Assembly (NCBI RefSeq): GCF_024652905.1
Contig: NZ_CP102428.1
Coordinates: forward strand, 2,182,501-2,246,500
Source: Pseudomonas oryzihabitans
GTDB lineage: Bacteria > Pseudomonadota > Gammaproteobacteria > Pseudomonadales > Pseudomonadaceae
Reading direction: 5' to 3'
DNA: 64,000 bases
Shown piece by piece: positions 1 through 9,619 of the stretch (positions within the stretch are counted from its first letter, which is position 1; every line of letters starts with the position of its first letter). Below the pieces are notes generated by a model that was not told the DNA's origin, searched no databases, and saw only the letters and a list, made by a program, of their open reading frames with translations. Position numbers and translations under genes: made by a program.

Positions 1-39
1 TCTGCCCAGAAAGCGCCTCTAGGGTGATATTTTCGTAAA

Positions 40-67
40 TTGACTTTCAAATTTATCCCTCTATAGT
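40..67 (+). promoter_or_regulatory. Candidate sigma-70 promoter of gltA
   Basis: A TTGACT -35 element (40-45) and a TATAGT -10 element (62-67) are separated by 16 bases. They lie about 60 bases upstream of the citrate synthase start codon. A strong AAGGAGG ribosome binding site follows at 115-121, four bases before the ATG. This is inferred from sequence only. Confidence 0.6.
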
Positions 68-125
68 GGGCGAGGCCCTGAGTGGAGGGTTTATTGATGA
101 TTTCAAAGCAAAATAAGGAGGCCTA

Positions 126-1406
126 ATGGCTGACAAGAAAGCGCAGTTGATCATCTCGGGAGCGGATCCGGTTGACCTGCCCGTTATGTCCGGCACCCTC
201 GGCCCGGACGTGATCGATGTTCGCAACCTCACCTCCACTGGTGTGTTCACCTTCGACCCGGGCTTCATGTCCACTGCCTCGTGTGAGTCCAAGATCACTT
301 ACATCGACGGTGACAAGGGCATCCTGCTGCATCGTGGCTACCCGATCGAGCAATTGGCGGAGAAATCCGACTACCTCGAGACCTGTTACCTGCTGCTCAA
401 GGGTGAGTTGCCGAACGCGCAAGAAAAAGTGCAGTTCGTTGACACCATCAAGAACCACACTATGGTTCACGAGCAACTGAAGAACTTCTTCAACGGCTTC
501 CGTCGCGATGCGCATCCCATGGCCATCATGTGCGGCGTGGTCGGTGCCTTGTCGGCCTTTTATCACGACTCCCTGGACATCACCGATCCGCAGCACCGCG
601 AGATTTCGGCGATGCGCCTGATCGCCAAGATGCCGACCCTAGCCGCCATGGTGCACAAGTACTCCATGGGTCAGCCGATGATGTATCCCCGCAACAACCT
701 GGGCTATGCGGAAAACTTCCTGCACATGATGTTCAACACCCCGTGCGAGGAAAAACCCATCAGCCCAGTGCTGGCCCGTGCCATGGATCGCATCTTCATC
801 CTGCATGCCGACCATGAGCAGAATGCTTCCACCTCCACCGTTCGCCTGGCCGGCTCTTCGGGCGCCAACCCCTTCGCCTGCATCGCTGCCGGCATTGCCG
901 CCCTCTGGGGTCCGGCGCATGGTGGTGCCAACGAAGCCGTGCTGAAGATGCTGGACGAGATCGGCGATGTCGCCAACATCGACAAGTTCGTGGCCAAGGC
1001 CAAGGACAAGAACGATCCGTTCAAGCTGATGGGCTTCGGCCACCGGGTCTACAAGAACTTCGATCCCCGCGCCACGGTGATGAAGCAGACCTGCGACGAA
1101 GTCCTGGCCGAGCTCGGCATCAACGATCCGCAGCTGGAGCTGGCCATGCGCCTGGAAGAACTGGCCCGCAAGGACCCCTACTTCGTCGAGCGCAACCTCT
1201 ATCCGAACGTGGACTTCTACTCTGGCATCATCCTCAAGGCGATCGGTATTCCGACCAGCATGTTCACCGTGATCTTCGCCATGGCGCGGACCGTTGGCTG
1301 GATCTCGCATTGGCAGGAAATGCTGTCCGGCCCCTACAAGATCGGCCGGCCGCGCCAGCTGTACACCGGCGTTGTCCAACGTGATATCTCGGACGATCGC
1401 GGCTGA
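126..1406 (+). CDS. gltA: Citrate synthase
   Basis: This enzyme condenses acetyl-CoA with oxaloacetate to give citrate, the entry step of the TCA cycle in the cytoplasm. The 426-residue length fits the hexameric, NADH-regulated citrate synthases of gammaproteobacteria. The [14 protein letters not shown] segment near residue 305 carries the active-site His and the CoA/oxaloacetate-binding Arg region typical of the family. The start is fixed by AAGGAGG four bases before the ATG. The gene has its own promoter and a strong terminator, so it is probably monocistronic. The family assignment is secure; NADH inhibition is known for the family and cannot be seen here. Confidence 0.97.
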   Translation: MADKKAQLIISGADPVDLPVMSGTLGPDVIDVRNLTSTGVFTFDPGFMSTASCESKITYIDGDKGILLHRGYPIEQLAEKSDYLETCYLLLKGELPNAQEKVQFVDTIKNHTMVHEQLKNFFNGFRRDAHPMAIMCGVVGALSAFYHDSLDITDPQHREISAMRLIAKMPTLAAMVHKYSMGQPMMYPRNNLGYAENFLHMMFNTPCEEKPISPVLARAMDRIFILHADHEQNASTSTVRLAGSSGANPFACIAAGIAALWGPAHGGANEAVLKMLDEIGDVANIDKFVAKAKDKNDPFKLMGFGHRVYKNFDPRATVMKQTCDEVLAELGINDPQLELAMRLEELARKDPYFVERNLYPNVDFYSGIILKAIGIPTSMFTVIFAMARTVGWISHWQEMLSGPYKIGRPRQLYTGVVQRDISDDRG

Positions 1407-1422
1407 TCGATCCGTAAAGAAG

Positions 1423-1446
1423 AACCCCGCTTCGGCGGGGTTTTTT
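1423..1446 (+). terminator. gltA intrinsic terminator
   Basis: A perfect CCCCGC / GCGGGG stem with a TTCG tetraloop is followed by six T residues, 17 bases after the gltA stop codon. Confidence 0.92.
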
Positions 1447-1494
1447 ATGCCTGCAGTGCCTGGATCTACGTCTGACGCCAAGAACGTCAGGCAT

Positions 1495-1522
1495 GAAAAA
1501 GCCCGCACTAGGCGGGCTTTTT
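1495..1522 (-). terminator. oprF intrinsic terminator (probably bidirectional)
   Basis: A GCCCGC / GCGGGC stem is flanked by A5 on the left and T5 on the right. It can therefore terminate transcription of oprF on the minus strand and act as back-up for gltA. A second small inverted repeat (CTGACG / CGTCAG) lies at 1472-1490. Confidence 0.88.
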
Positions 1523-1541
1523 CACGTCTGGATCAGGCAGA

Positions 1542-2597
1542 TTACTTGGCCTGAGCTTCGACTTCGGCTTCTACGCGACGGTTAACAGCGCGACCGGCTT
1601 CGGTAGCGTTGTCAGCAACCGGGCGGGACTCACCGTAACCAACAGCGTTCACACGGCCACCCTGCACGCCGTACTGGTTGACCAGCACGTTACGCACGGC
1701 GTTGGCACGACGCTCGGACAGCTTCTGGTTGTAGGCGTCAGTGCCGACGGAGTCGGTGTGGCCTTCAACGGTGGTCGAGGTCTGCGGGTACTGCTGCATG
1801 AAGTCAGCCAGGTTCTTGATGTCGGCGTAGCTGTTGGGCTTGACCACGGCCTTGTCGAAATCGAACTTCACGTCCAGCTCGACGCGAACGGTTTCAGCGG
1901 CAGCCGGGCAGCCGGTAGCGTCAACGGTGACGTTGGCCGGGGTGTTCGGGCACTTGTCGACGTTGTCGCAAACGCCATCGTTGTCGGAATCGGTGCAGAC
2001 GTCAGCAACGGGAGCCGGAGCCGGAGCCGGAGCGACTTCTTTCTTGGTGGAACCACCGAAGTTCAGACCAACACCAACAGCAGCGCTCCACTCGGTGTCG
2101 CCGTAGTCGATGTTGTAGTTGGCTTGCACGCCGGTACGGGCATACAGGTTCTCGGTGAAGTAGTACTTCAGGCCGGCACCCAGGTTGGCGTAGGTGGAGT
2201 GATCACGACCACCTTCGTTGATGTCGCGGTTGCTGATGGACTGGTGAGCGAAACCACCGGACACGTACGGACGCAGGCCGACGCCGGGCTGACCGAAGTG
2301 GTAGTAGGCATCCAGAGCGGCCAGGCTGCCCTTGATGTTCTTGTGGCCCAGGTCGCGGTCGCCACGAGCGTTATGGTACTCACCGTAGGACAACGCCAGC
2401 TCAACGTCGTCGGTCAGGAAGTAGCCAACGGAACCGCCGTACAGGTCAGCGTTGGTCATGTTGCGCTGGCTGTCGGTGAACAGACGGCTGCCGAACAGCT
2501 CAGTCTCGACGGCGCCTTGACCTTGTGCCAGGGCGCTCAGCGAGGCGCTTGCCAGCAGGGAGCCGATCACGACGCCCAAGGTGCTCTTCAGTTTCAT
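1542..2597 (-). CDS. oprF: Major outer-membrane porin OprF (OmpA family)
   Basis: OprF is a general porin and structural protein that ties the outer membrane to peptidoglycan. A signal peptide (about residues 1-24, ending ALAQG) is followed by an eight-stranded beta-barrel half. Then come an Ala-Pro hinge, a calcium-type DSDNDGVCDNVDKCP repeat with paired cysteines (about residues 200-225) and a C-terminal OmpA peptidoglycan-binding domain with VEGHTDSVGTDAYN and LSERRANAV. I chose the start MKLKSTLGVVIG because it gives the signal peptide and has AAAGG just upstream. A longer reading frame to 2657 lacks these. The gene lies downstream of sigX, as in other pseudomonads, where SigX contributes to oprF transcription. 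Confidence 0.96.
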   Translation of the reverse strand: MKLKSTLGVVIGSLLASASLSALAQGQGAVETELFGSRLFTDSQRNMTNADLYGGSVGYFLTDDVELALSYGEYHNARGDRDLGHKNIKGSLAALDAYYHFGQPGVGLRPYVSGGFAHQSISNRDINEGGRDHSTYANLGAGLKYYFTENLYARTGVQANYNIDYGDTEWSAAVGVGLNFGGSTKKEVAPAPAPAPVADVCTDSDNDGVCDNVDKCPNTPANVTVDATGCPAAAETVRVELDVKFDFDKAVVKPNSYADIKNLADFMQQYPQTSTTVEGHTDSVGTDAYNQKLSERRANAVRNVLVNQYGVQGGRVNAVGYGESRPVADNATEAGRAVNRRVEAEVEAQAK

Positions 2598-2655
2598 CCT
2601 TTGTATCCCCATTTTAGTGGTACTAATTCCGGCAATCTCCGGAGGCTTCGACAAC

Positions 2656-2680
2656 AAGTTTTCGTGAAGTTCAAAAACTT
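2656..2680 (-). promoter_or_regulatory. Inverted repeat between sigX and oprF
   Basis: Seven-base perfect arms AAGTTTT / AAAACTT flank an 11-base loop in the 100-base sigX-oprF gap. The region is AT-rich against its surroundings. It probably holds the oprF promoter region or a weak sigX terminator; no exact sigma-factor motif can be assigned. Confidence 0.35.
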
Positions 2681-2697
2681 ACAGCTGACACATCCGG

Positions 2698-3300
2698 TCA
2701 GCCCTCAACTTCAGCTGCGAACTTGTCACGCAGTTTGTCGAGTGCCCGCTTGTATCGCATCTTGGTGGCGCTGAGCCCCATGTGCATGATGTCGGCTATC
2801 TCCTGGAACTCCAGCTCCGCGACGAAACGCAGCACCAGGATCTCCCGATCGACCTGCCCCACATGGACCAGCCAGCGATCCATCCCTCCCTTTTCTTCCA
2901 GCTTCGGCGCCCGTTCCTCGGAGGCTTCCTCCATCGGATCCAGACTTAATGCCTCCACCAGCCGCCGCTTGCGGCGTTCCTTGCGGTACTGAGTGATGCA
3001 CTCGTTGTAGGTGATGCTGTACAGCCAGGTCTTGAATTTCGATTTCCCCTCGAAATTCTTCAAACCGTAAAGCACCTTCAGCATGATCTCCTGGCAGACA
3101 TCGTCGGCATCCCGGTCGTTCCCCAGGTAACGGGCGCAGACGTTGAACAGGGTGCGCTGATAGCGGCGCATCAGTTCTTCGTAGGCTCGCGTCACGTGGA
3201 AGAGTTCACCATGCGCGCGCTGGACCAGCTCTTCATCGCTGAGCGTGGTCGGATCGTAGGCATGAGGGGCAGGCTTGTTCAAGACGGAATTGGCTACCAA
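2698..3300 (-). CDS. sigX: ECF sigma factor SigX
   Basis: This extracytoplasmic-function sigma factor controls envelope and fatty-acid-related genes, including oprF, in Pseudomonas. Region 2 (AYEELMRRYQRTLFNVCARYLGN, with DADDVCQE and KTWLYSI) and region 4 (DREILVLRFVAELEFQEIADIM ... KMRYKRALDKLR) are both clear. No anti-sigma gene is adjacent, as expected for SigX. The start is uncertain. The TTG at 3300 gives 200 residues. A TTG at 3282, reading MNKPAPH, would match the start I remember for P. aeruginosa SigX better. Neither has a good ribosome binding site. The gene sits between cmpX and oprF on the same strand. Confidence 0.93.
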   Translation of the reverse strand: MVANSVLNKPAPHAYDPTTLSDEELVQRAHGELFHVTRAYEELMRRYQRTLFNVCARYLGNDRDADDVCQEIMLKVLYGLKNFEGKSKFKTWLYSITYNECITQYRKERRKRRLVEALSLDPMEEASEERAPKLEEKGGMDRWLVHVGQVDREILVLRFVAELEFQEIADIMHMGLSATKMRYKRALDKLRDKFAAEVEG

Positions 3301-3337
3301 AAAGTGGCGGGCATGATAGCCATCTCCGCGGCGCCTG

Positions 3338-4162
3338 TCAGCGGCTGCGGACCTGAGCCTCCAGCAATAGACGGTTCGGAACCGAAACGATGTCGCCCTC
3401 CTCGGTCATGATGAGGGTCTTGGCGGTACCGATCTCCTCGATCTCGCCTTCGACGTCCGCCAAGGTCACCCACTGGCCGACTTCGTAGAGTTCGCGCACG
3501 TAGATACCGGCCAGAATCTGCGACACCAGTCCCCGGCTACCCAGCCCCAGGGCCAGGGCTGCAGCCAGGGCGAAGGCGGTGAGCACGATGGCGATGACCA
3601 GGTTCAGCAGTTCGGTCTTGATCTCCAGCTGACCGACCGCGACCGAGATCGCAATGATGATGACCAGGCCCTGGGCCAGACGCCCCAGCCCTGCGGCGTA
3701 ATCCAGGCCGACGCCCTCGGCGGCGCCGTGGACCAGGCCGCTGACCAGTTGCGCCAGCAGCACCCCGACGATGAGCACCAGGGCGGCGCCAAAGATCTTG
3801 GGCACATAGAGCGCCATGACGTCCAGGGTGGAGGAAACGCGCTGCAAACCCAGGGACTCGGCCGCCGACACCAGGAACACCAGCAGGACGAACCAGTAGA
3901 CGATCCGGCCGATCAAAGTGGTGACCGGCATGCGCATGCCGATCTTGGCCAGTTGCTTGGTCACGCCGGCACCGGCGAGCACGCGGTCCAGGCCGAGCTT
4001 GGCGAGCACCTTCGACAGCACGGTGTCGAGAATCTTGGCAACCGCGAAGCCCGCCAGGATCACCACCAGGGCGCCGAAGACGTTGGGAATGAAGCCGGCC
4101 ACCTTGCTCCACAGGGTGGTCATGGCGGACAGCAGACTCTGGGTCCAGATATCGAATTCCAT
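3338..4162 (-). CDS. cmpX: MscS-like mechanosensitive channel protein CmpX
   Basis: This is an inner-membrane protein of 274 residues. Four to five hydrophobic helices come first, including glycine- and alanine-rich segments such as GALVVILAGFAVAKI and AAALALGLGSRGLVSQILAGIYVREL. A short beta-rich MscS-like domain follows (GQWVTLADVEGEIEEIGTAKTLI). In Pseudomonas this gene lies directly upstream of sigX and affects SigX activity, membrane fluidity and c-di-GMP signalling. Its ATG abuts the stop codon of crfX, so the two are translationally coupled. Confidence 0.9.
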   Translation of the reverse strand: MEFDIWTQSLLSAMTTLWSKVAGFIPNVFGALVVILAGFAVAKILDTVLSKVLAKLGLDRVLAGAGVTKQLAKIGMRMPVTTLIGRIVYWFVLLVFLVSAAESLGLQRVSSTLDVMALYVPKIFGAALVLIVGVLLAQLVSGLVHGAAEGVGLDYAAGLGRLAQGLVIIIAISVAVGQLEIKTELLNLVIAIVLTAFALAAALALGLGSRGLVSQILAGIYVRELYEVGQWVTLADVEGEIEEIGTAKTLIMTEEGDIVSVPNRLLLEAQVRSR

Positions 4163-4426
4163 CTACTTCAGGATCTCCGGGGAAGATTCGCTACGTGCGG
4201 TACGGCGCGAGCGCGGCTTCAGATGAGGGGCGCCGTTGCCCAGTGCCAGCAGCAGCGCCGATGCCCAGTGCCGCCCGATCAGATCGAACAGCGCACCCGC
4301 GCCCACCTGACGATTGGCGGTCTTGAGCACACGGTGCAATCGTGCCTGATCATCGCCCTCCTCGTCCTGGGCATTGGCCGGGGTATTGAGGAGCGCTTTG
4401 AGGGACGCTTCGAAGGGATCGTGCAT
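4163..4426 (-). CDS. crfX: Small conserved protein CrfX
   Basis: This small protein of about 87 residues begins MHDPFEASLKALL and lies between the CorA-like gene and cmpX, the position of crfX in other pseudomonads. It is charged and mostly soluble, with a short hydrophobic patch (ASALLLALG near residue 60) and a basic Ser/Arg-rich tail. GAGG five bases before the ATG at 4426 decides the start over an in-frame GTG two codons upstream. Its biochemical role is unknown. Synteny is the main basis for the name. Confidence 0.8.
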   Translation of the reverse strand: MHDPFEASLKALLNTPANAQDEEGDDQARLHRVLKTANRQVGAGALFDLIGRHWASALLLALGNGAPHLKPRSRRTARSESSPEILK

Positions 4427-4474
4427 AGGCACCTCGCTGGTCGTTTCCTCTTGACGCAGCGAGGTGGAGACGGG

Positions 4475-5476
4475 TCACAGCCAGCGCAGTCGGCGAAACA
4501 GCCAGACCTGGAAGACCGCCACCGCGCCGATCAGCAGGCAGGCAGCCACGAAACCGAAGGCGGATGACGAACCCGGCATGCCCCCCATGTTCATCCCGAG
4601 CAGACCGGTGATAAAGCTGATGGGCAGGAAGAAGCCAGTGATGATGGCCAGCAGATAGAGGGTGCGGTTGGTCTTTTCCGTGGTCGCCCGTTGCTCGGCG
4701 TCCTGCAGCAGCGCGACCCGCTCGCGCATGACCTCGAGCTCTTCCAGGTTGCGCACCAGACTGTTGTGCAATTCGCTCCAGTAACCCTGACTGGCCGCCT
4801 CGACGAACCAGGCCGGCTTGCCACGAGCCAGATCGCCATAGATGTCACGCTGCGGGGCCAGATAACGGCGCAGCCCGGTGGCGCGGCGCCTGAGGGTCAG
4901 CACCTGGGCATGGTCGGGCAGGCTGCCCTCGTCCTGGTCGACCTGCTCCTCGAGACTATCGAGTTGATCGGACAGGCCACGCACCAGGTCATCGACCCGA
5001 CTGGTCATGTAGCTGGCGAGGTAGAGCACCAGCTCCTCGGCATTCTGGGCGCCGATGCCCGCCTCCAGGTCCTCTTGGACTTCGGCGGCAGCCTTCATGG
5101 GCCTCATGCGCAGCGAGATCACCCGGCGTTTATCGACGAATACCCGCAGCGACACCATGTCTTCGGGCACGGCGCCAGGATTGAGGTTCACCCCGCGCAG
5201 GAACAGCAGGAGGCTGTCGTCGGGCTGATTGACCAGGCGTGGGCGGGTCGCTTCTTCCAGCAGCAGATCGCAGGCGAATTCGCTCAGACCACTGGATTGC
5301 CGGAGCCAGGCCTGGGCCTCGGGCACACTGCGATCCCAGTGCAGCCACAGCACCTCGCCGGGACCCGGCTCGACCTCGGCCAGTTCACGGCGACTCAGGC
5401 GCCGTCCACCACCGCGGCCTTCGAGGAGATAGCCATAGACGAGGCCCTGTTCCACATCACTGTCGTACTGCTGCAT
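4475..5476 (-). CDS. cmaX: CorA-family divalent cation transporter CmaX
   Basis: This is an inner-membrane protein of 333 residues. It has a long soluble N-terminal funnel domain, a coiled alpha-helical stalk (DDLVRGLSDQLDSLEEQVDQDEG region) and two C-terminal transmembrane helices. The first helix ends in the diagnostic GMN selectivity motif (LLGMNMGG). It resembles ZntB/CorA proteins, which move Mg2+, Zn2+ or Co2+; the true ion is unknown. It heads the cmaX-crfX-cmpX-sigX-oprF block, all on the minus strand with short gaps. Confidence 0.88.
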   Translation of the reverse strand: MQQYDSDVEQGLVYGYLLEGRGGGRRLSRRELAEVEPGPGEVLWLHWDRSVPEAQAWLRQSSGLSEFACDLLLEEATRPRLVNQPDDSLLLFLRGVNLNPGAVPEDMVSLRVFVDKRRVISLRMRPMKAAAEVQEDLEAGIGAQNAEELVLYLASYMTSRVDDLVRGLSDQLDSLEEQVDQDEGSLPDHAQVLTLRRRATGLRRYLAPQRDIYGDLARGKPAWFVEAASQGYWSELHNSLVRNLEELEVMRERVALLQDAEQRATTEKTNRTLYLLAIITGFFLPISFITGLLGMNMGGMPGSSSAFGFVAACLLIGAVAVFQVWLFRRLRWL

Positions 5477-5587
5477 CTGGTGTCTCGTGCAAGGATCCTG
5501 CCCCCGTGTGGTGAGGCGATCCGGCGAACGTGACTCCAGCTGGGCAGGGCCACGCTCGTGGGGAATGGGGGATTAATCCTGGAAAGA

Positions 5588-5616
5588 GTCACCCTGCCTC
5601 AGGCAGGCAGGGTGAC
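5588..5616 (-). terminator. ppsA terminator hairpin
   Basis: A perfect 12-base inverted repeat (GTCACCCTGCCT / AGGCAGGGTGAC) with a five-base loop lies nine bases past the ppsA stop. On the minus strand only a weak T-rich tract (CTCTTTCC) follows, so termination may be partial or factor-assisted. Confidence 0.65.
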
Positions 5617-5624
5617 CCCTGGGA

Positions 5625-7994
5625 TCAGGCGTTGCCTTCAGCCAGGAAGAACCAGGTGTCGAGCACGGAGTCGGGGTTGAGCGAGACGCTCTCGATGCCC
5701 TGCTCCATCAGCCACTTGGCCAGGTCCGGGTGGTCCGAGGGACCCTGACCGCAGATGCCGATGTACTTACCGGCCCGGTTACAGGCCGCGATGGCATTGG
5801 CCAGCAGCTTCTTGACCGCCGGATTACGCTCGTCGAACAGGTGGGCAATGATGCCGGAGTCCCGATCCAGGCCCAGGGTGAGCTGGGTCAGATCGTTGGA
5901 GCCGATGGAGAAGCCGTCGAAGTGCTCGAGGAACTCGTCCGCCAACAGGGCGTTGGAGGGCAGCTCGCACATCATGATGACGCGCAGGTCGTTCTCACCG
6001 CGCTTGAGGCCGTTCTCGCCGAGCAGCTCGACCACCCGCGCCGCCTCGTCCAGGGTGCGCACGAAGGGCACCATGAGCTCGACGTTGGTCAGGCCCATCT
6101 CTTCGCGCACCTTCTTCATGGCGCGGCATTCCAGCTCGAAGCAATCGCGGAAGTTCTCGCTGATGTAGCGAGAGGCACCGCGGAAGCCCAGCATGGGGTT
6201 CTCTTCCTCAGGTTCGTAGAGTTTGCCGCCGATCAGATTGGCGTACTCGTTGGACTTGAAGTCCGATAGGCGCACGATGACCTTTTTCGGCCAGAAGGCG
6301 GCGGCCAGGGTGGACACCCCTTCCACCAGCTTTTCGACATAGAAGCCGACCGGATCCGAGTAACCGGCGATGCGCTTGTCGACGCTTTCCTTCACCTCGA
6401 AGGGCAGGCTGTCGTAGTTGAGCAGCGCCTTGGGGTGCACGCCGATCATGCGGTTGATGATGAATTCCAGGCGGGCCAGGCCCACGCCAGCATTGGGCAG
6501 CTGGGCGAAGTCGAAGGCGCGGTCGGGGTTACCGACGTTCATCATGATCTTGAATGGCAGCTCGGGCATGGCATCCACCGAGCTCTGGCGGATGTCGAAG
6601 TCCAGTTCGCCTTCGTAGATCAGGCCGGTGTCACCTTCGGCACAGGAGACGGTGACGGTCTGGCCGTCCTTGAGCAGGCTGGTGGCGTTGCCGCAACCGA
6701 CCACGGCCGGGATCCCCAGCTCGCGGGCGATGATGGCGGCGTGGCAGGTACGGCCGCCGCGGTTGGTGACGATGGCGCTGGCGCGCTTCATCACCGGCTC
6801 CCAGTCGGGATCGGTCATGTCGGAGACCAGGACGTCACCGGGCTGGACACGATCCATCTCGCTCACGTCGCGGATGATCTTGACCTTGCCGGCGCCGATG
6901 CGCTGGCCGATGGCGCGGCCTTCCACCAGCACCAGGCCCTTGTCCTTGAGCAGGTAGCGCTCCATGACGGTGGCGCTGGCCCGGCTCTTCACCGTTTCCG
7001 GGCGCGCCTGGACGATGTAGAGCTTGCCGTCGTCGCCGTCCTTGGCCCATTCGATGTCCATCGGCCGACCATAGTGACGCTCGATGATCAGCGCCTGCTT
7101 GGACAGTTCGGTGACCTCGGCATCGGTGATGGAGAAACGCGCGCGATCCGCGGGCTCGACATCGACGGTGCGCACGGAGCGACCGGCCTTGGCTTCTTCG
7201 CCATAGACCATCTTGATGGCCTTGCTGCCCAGGTTGCGTCTGAGGATGGCCGGGCGACCGGCTTCCAGGGTGGGCTTGTGGACATAGAATTCGTCCGGGT
7301 TCACCGCGCCCTGCACCACGGTCTCGCCCAGGCCATAGGCAGCGGTGACGAAGACCGCATCGCGGAAACCGGATTCGGTATCCAGGGTGAAGAGCACGCC
7401 AGCGGCGCCGGTTTCCGAACGCACCATGCGCTGCACGCCGGCGGACAGGGCGACCAGCTTGTGATCGAAGCCCTGGTGCACGCGGTAGGCGATGGCGCGG
7501 TCATTGAAGAGGGAGGCGAAGACTTCCTTGGCCGCGCGGATGACGTTGTCGACGCCGCGGATATTGAGGAAGGTTTCCTGCTGACCGGCGAAGGAGGCAT
7601 CCGGCAGGTCTTCGGCGGTCGCCGAGGAGCGTACGGCGACAGCGAGATTGGGGTTGCCTGCCGAGATCTCGGCGAAGGCCCGGCGGATTTCGGCGTCCAG
7701 GCGCTCGGGGAAAGGCGCGTCCATTACCCACTGGCGGATCTGGGCGCCGGTCTTGGCCAGGGCGACGACGTCGTCGACATCCAGGGCATCGAGGGCCGCG
7801 TGGATACGCTCGTTCAGCCCACTCTGCTCAAGGAAATCGCGATAGGCCTGGGCCGTGGTGGCGAACCCGCCCGGCACGGAGACGCCCGCGTTGGCCAGGT
7901 TGGCGATCATCTCGCCGAGGGATGCGTTCTTGCCGCCCACGCGCTCGACGTCGTGCACGCCAAGCTGCTCCAGTGAAATTACATACTCGTCCAA
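5625..7994 (-). CDS. ppsA: Phosphoenolpyruvate synthase
   Basis: This enzyme converts pyruvate, ATP and water to phosphoenolpyruvate, AMP and phosphate for gluconeogenesis. Three domains are in order: an ATP-grasp-like nucleotide-binding domain ([35 protein letters not shown]), the swivelling phosphohistidine domain with the catalytic His in [15 protein letters not shown] (about residue 420), and the C-terminal PEP/pyruvate barrel ([19 protein letters not shown]). At 789 residues it is full length. I chose a TTG start ([11 protein letters not shown]) because GGAG lies six bases upstream and related proteins begin here. Upstream in-frame codons encode no family sequence. It diverges from ppsR, whose product controls its activity. 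Confidence 0.96.
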   Translation of the reverse strand: MDEYVISLEQLGVHDVERVGGKNASLGEMIANLANAGVSVPGGFATTAQAYRDFLEQSGLNERIHAALDALDVDDVVALAKTGAQIRQWVMDAPFPERLDAEIRRAFAEISAGNPNLAVAVRSSATAEDLPDASFAGQQETFLNIRGVDNVIRAAKEVFASLFNDRAIAYRVHQGFDHKLVALSAGVQRMVRSETGAAGVLFTLDTESGFRDAVFVTAAYGLGETVVQGAVNPDEFYVHKPTLEAGRPAILRRNLGSKAIKMVYGEEAKAGRSVRTVDVEPADRARFSITDAEVTELSKQALIIERHYGRPMDIEWAKDGDDGKLYIVQARPETVKSRASATVMERYLLKDKGLVLVEGRAIGQRIGAGKVKIIRDVSEMDRVQPGDVLVSDMTDPDWEPVMKRASAIVTNRGGRTCHAAIIARELGIPAVVGCGNATSLLKDGQTVTVSCAEGDTGLIYEGELDFDIRQSSVDAMPELPFKIMMNVGNPDRAFDFAQLPNAGVGLARLEFIINRMIGVHPKALLNYDSLPFEVKESVDKRIAGYSDPVGFYVEKLVEGVSTLAAAFWPKKVIVRLSDFKSNEYANLIGGKLYEPEEENPMLGFRGASRYISENFRDCFELECRAMKKVREEMGLTNVELMVPFVRTLDEAARVVELLGENGLKRGENDLRVIMMCELPSNALLADEFLEHFDGFSIGSNDLTQLTLGLDRDSGIIAHLFDERNPAVKKLLANAIAACNRAGKYIGICGQGPSDHPDLAKWLMEQGIESVSLNPDSVLDTWFFLAEGNA

Positions 7995-8120
7995 GGTCTT
8001 CTCTCCATCTTGTGTCTTTGTGGGAAAGCAGTACGCCTCGGCGCTCGCCCCATGGACAGTGGACGGCGGTAGGTTACAGTGCAGCGATCCCTGCCCCGTA
8101 CGCCACCAGGACGTCCCTCC

Positions 8121-8939
8121 ATGCAACGAACCGCCTTTTTCATTTCCGACGGTACCGGCATCACGGCCGAAACCCTCGGTCAGAGCCTCCTGGCCCAGTT
8201 CGGGGACATCACCTTCAGGAAGGTCACCCGCCCCTACGTGGATACGCTGGACAAGGCCAGGGCGATGGTACAGCAGATCAATGCCGCCGCCGTCCAGGAC
8301 GGTGCGCGACCCATCATCTTCGATACCATCGTCAACCGCGACATCCGGGCCATTCTGGACCAGTCGAACGGGTTCATGATCGACATCTTCTCCACGTTTT
8401 TATCCCCGCTCGAACGGGAACTTTCCGCCGAATCTTCGTATTCGGTAGGGAAGTCACATTCGATCATGCACAATAGTCACTACATGGAGCGGATCGAGGC
8501 CGTCAATTTCGCACTCGAAAACGACGACGGCGCCCGCACGACCCACTATGCCCAGGCCGATCTGATCCTGGTGGGGGTCTCGCGCTGCGGCAAGACGCCG
8601 ACCTGCCTCTACATGGCACTGCAATACGGCATCCGCGCGGCGAACTATCCGTTGACCGAGGAGGACATGGAGCGCCTGCAACTCCCCGCCTCGCTCAAGA
8701 CCTATCGCGACAAGCTGTTCGGGCTGACCATCGACGCCGAGCGGCTGGCGGCGATTCGCCACGAGCGCCGGCCGAACAGCCGCTATGCGAGCTTCGCCCA
8801 GTGCGAATTCGAACTACGCGAGGTGGAGAGTCTGTTCCGCCGCGAGAACATCTCCTTCATCAACACCACGCATTTTTCCGTAGAGGAGATCTCGGCGAAG
8901 ATTCTGGTGGAGAAAGGCGTGGAAAGACGGTTTAAATAG
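8121..8939 (+). CDS. ppsR: PEP synthase regulatory protein (kinase / pyrophosphorylase)
   Basis: This is a bifunctional DUF299-family enzyme. It inactivates PEP synthase by ADP-dependent phosphorylation and reactivates it by Pi-dependent dephosphorylation. A P-loop GVSRCGKTP sits at residues 152-160, the N-terminus is [19 protein letters not shown], and the 272-residue length is usual for the family. The start MQRTAFFI is placed at the conserved N-terminus; an upstream ATG at 8079 adds unconserved residues. It is divergent from ppsA with 126 bases between the starts, so the two promoters probably lie back to back. Confidence 0.95.
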   Translation: MQRTAFFISDGTGITAETLGQSLLAQFGDITFRKVTRPYVDTLDKARAMVQQINAAAVQDGARPIIFDTIVNRDIRAILDQSNGFMIDIFSTFLSPLERELSAESSYSVGKSHSIMHNSHYMERIEAVNFALENDDGARTTHYAQADLILVGVSRCGKTPTCLYMALQYGIRAANYPLTEEDMERLQLPASLKTYRDKLFGLTIDAERLAAIRHERRPNSRYASFAQCEFELREVESLFRRENISFINTTHFSVEEISAKILVEKGVERRFK

Positions 8940-8988
8940 CCGACCACCCTTCCTCTTCGGCGCCCTCGCGGCGCACCAGGCGACCGCC

Positions 8989-9618
8989 ATGAATCTCGTC
9001 GATGCCCTGCTGTTCTTTCCGGTCGCCCTGCTCATCGCCCTGACACCCGGCCCCAACAACTTCTGCTCGCTCGGCAATGGCATCCGTCACGGCGCGGTGA
9101 CGGCGGGACTGGCGGCCCTGGGTCGCAATGTGGCCTTCGTGATCTTCCTGGTGATTTCGGCGGTGGGCCTGGGCGCCATGCTGCTGGCCTCGGAAACGGC
9201 CTTTACCGTCATCAAGTGGATCGGTGCGTTCTATCTGCTCTACCTGGGCGTGAAGAGCTGGCGCAGCCGGGCCTTCGACGGCCTGGACCTGAGCGAGAAC
9301 GGCGCAGCGCAACCACGCGCGCTGCATCGGTTGATGCTGCAGGAATTTCTCATCGGCATCAGCAACCCCAAGGCGATCCTGCTGTTCGCCGCGGTCTTTC
9401 CGCAATTCATCGACCCCACCCAGCCGACCACCCAACAATTCGTCTACCTGGGTGGTACCCACTTGTTCGCGGAAATGGTCGCGGCCTTCATCTATGGCCT
9501 GTTCGGCCGGCAAATCCGCCGCTTCATCCGCGGGCCCCGCGGAGTGCGCCGCCTCAACCAGGCCACCGGCGCCTTCTTTGCAGGCGCAGGCGGCCTGCTG
9601 CTGACCGCTCACCGCTAG
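8989..9618 (+). CDS. LysE/RhtB-family amino-acid exporter
   Basis: This is an inner-membrane protein of 209 residues with about six hydrophobic segments. It carries the LysE-family signatures near the N-terminus (ALTPGPNNF) and in the middle (GISNPKAILLFAAVFPQFI). Family members export amino acids or homoserine lactones using the proton gradient. The substrate cannot be read from sequence. The gene stands alone between ppsR, 49 bases upstream, and the convergent MetE-like gene, whose stop is 2 bases away. Confidence 0.85.
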   Translation: MNLVDALLFFPVALLIALTPGPNNFCSLGNGIRHGAVTAGLAALGRNVAFVIFLVISAVGLGAMLLASETAFTVIKWIGAFYLLYLGVKSWRSRAFDGLDLSENGAAQPRALHRLMLQEFLIGISNPKAILLFAAVFPQFIDPTQPTTQQFVYLGGTHLFAEMVAAFIYGLFGRQIRRFIRGPRGVRRLNQATGAFFAGAGGLLLTAHR

Positions 9619-9619
9619 C

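Noticed and set aside
1758-2774. Long open frame on the plus strand across oprF
   Set aside because: It mirrors the oprF coding strand, has valine-rich unlikely composition and no ribosome binding site or known domain; it is a shadow of a GC-rich gene.
6435-7976. 513-codon open frame opposite ppsA
   Set aside because: It is antisense to a well-supported PEP synthase and rich in His, Asp and Gly from codon-position mirroring; not a gene.
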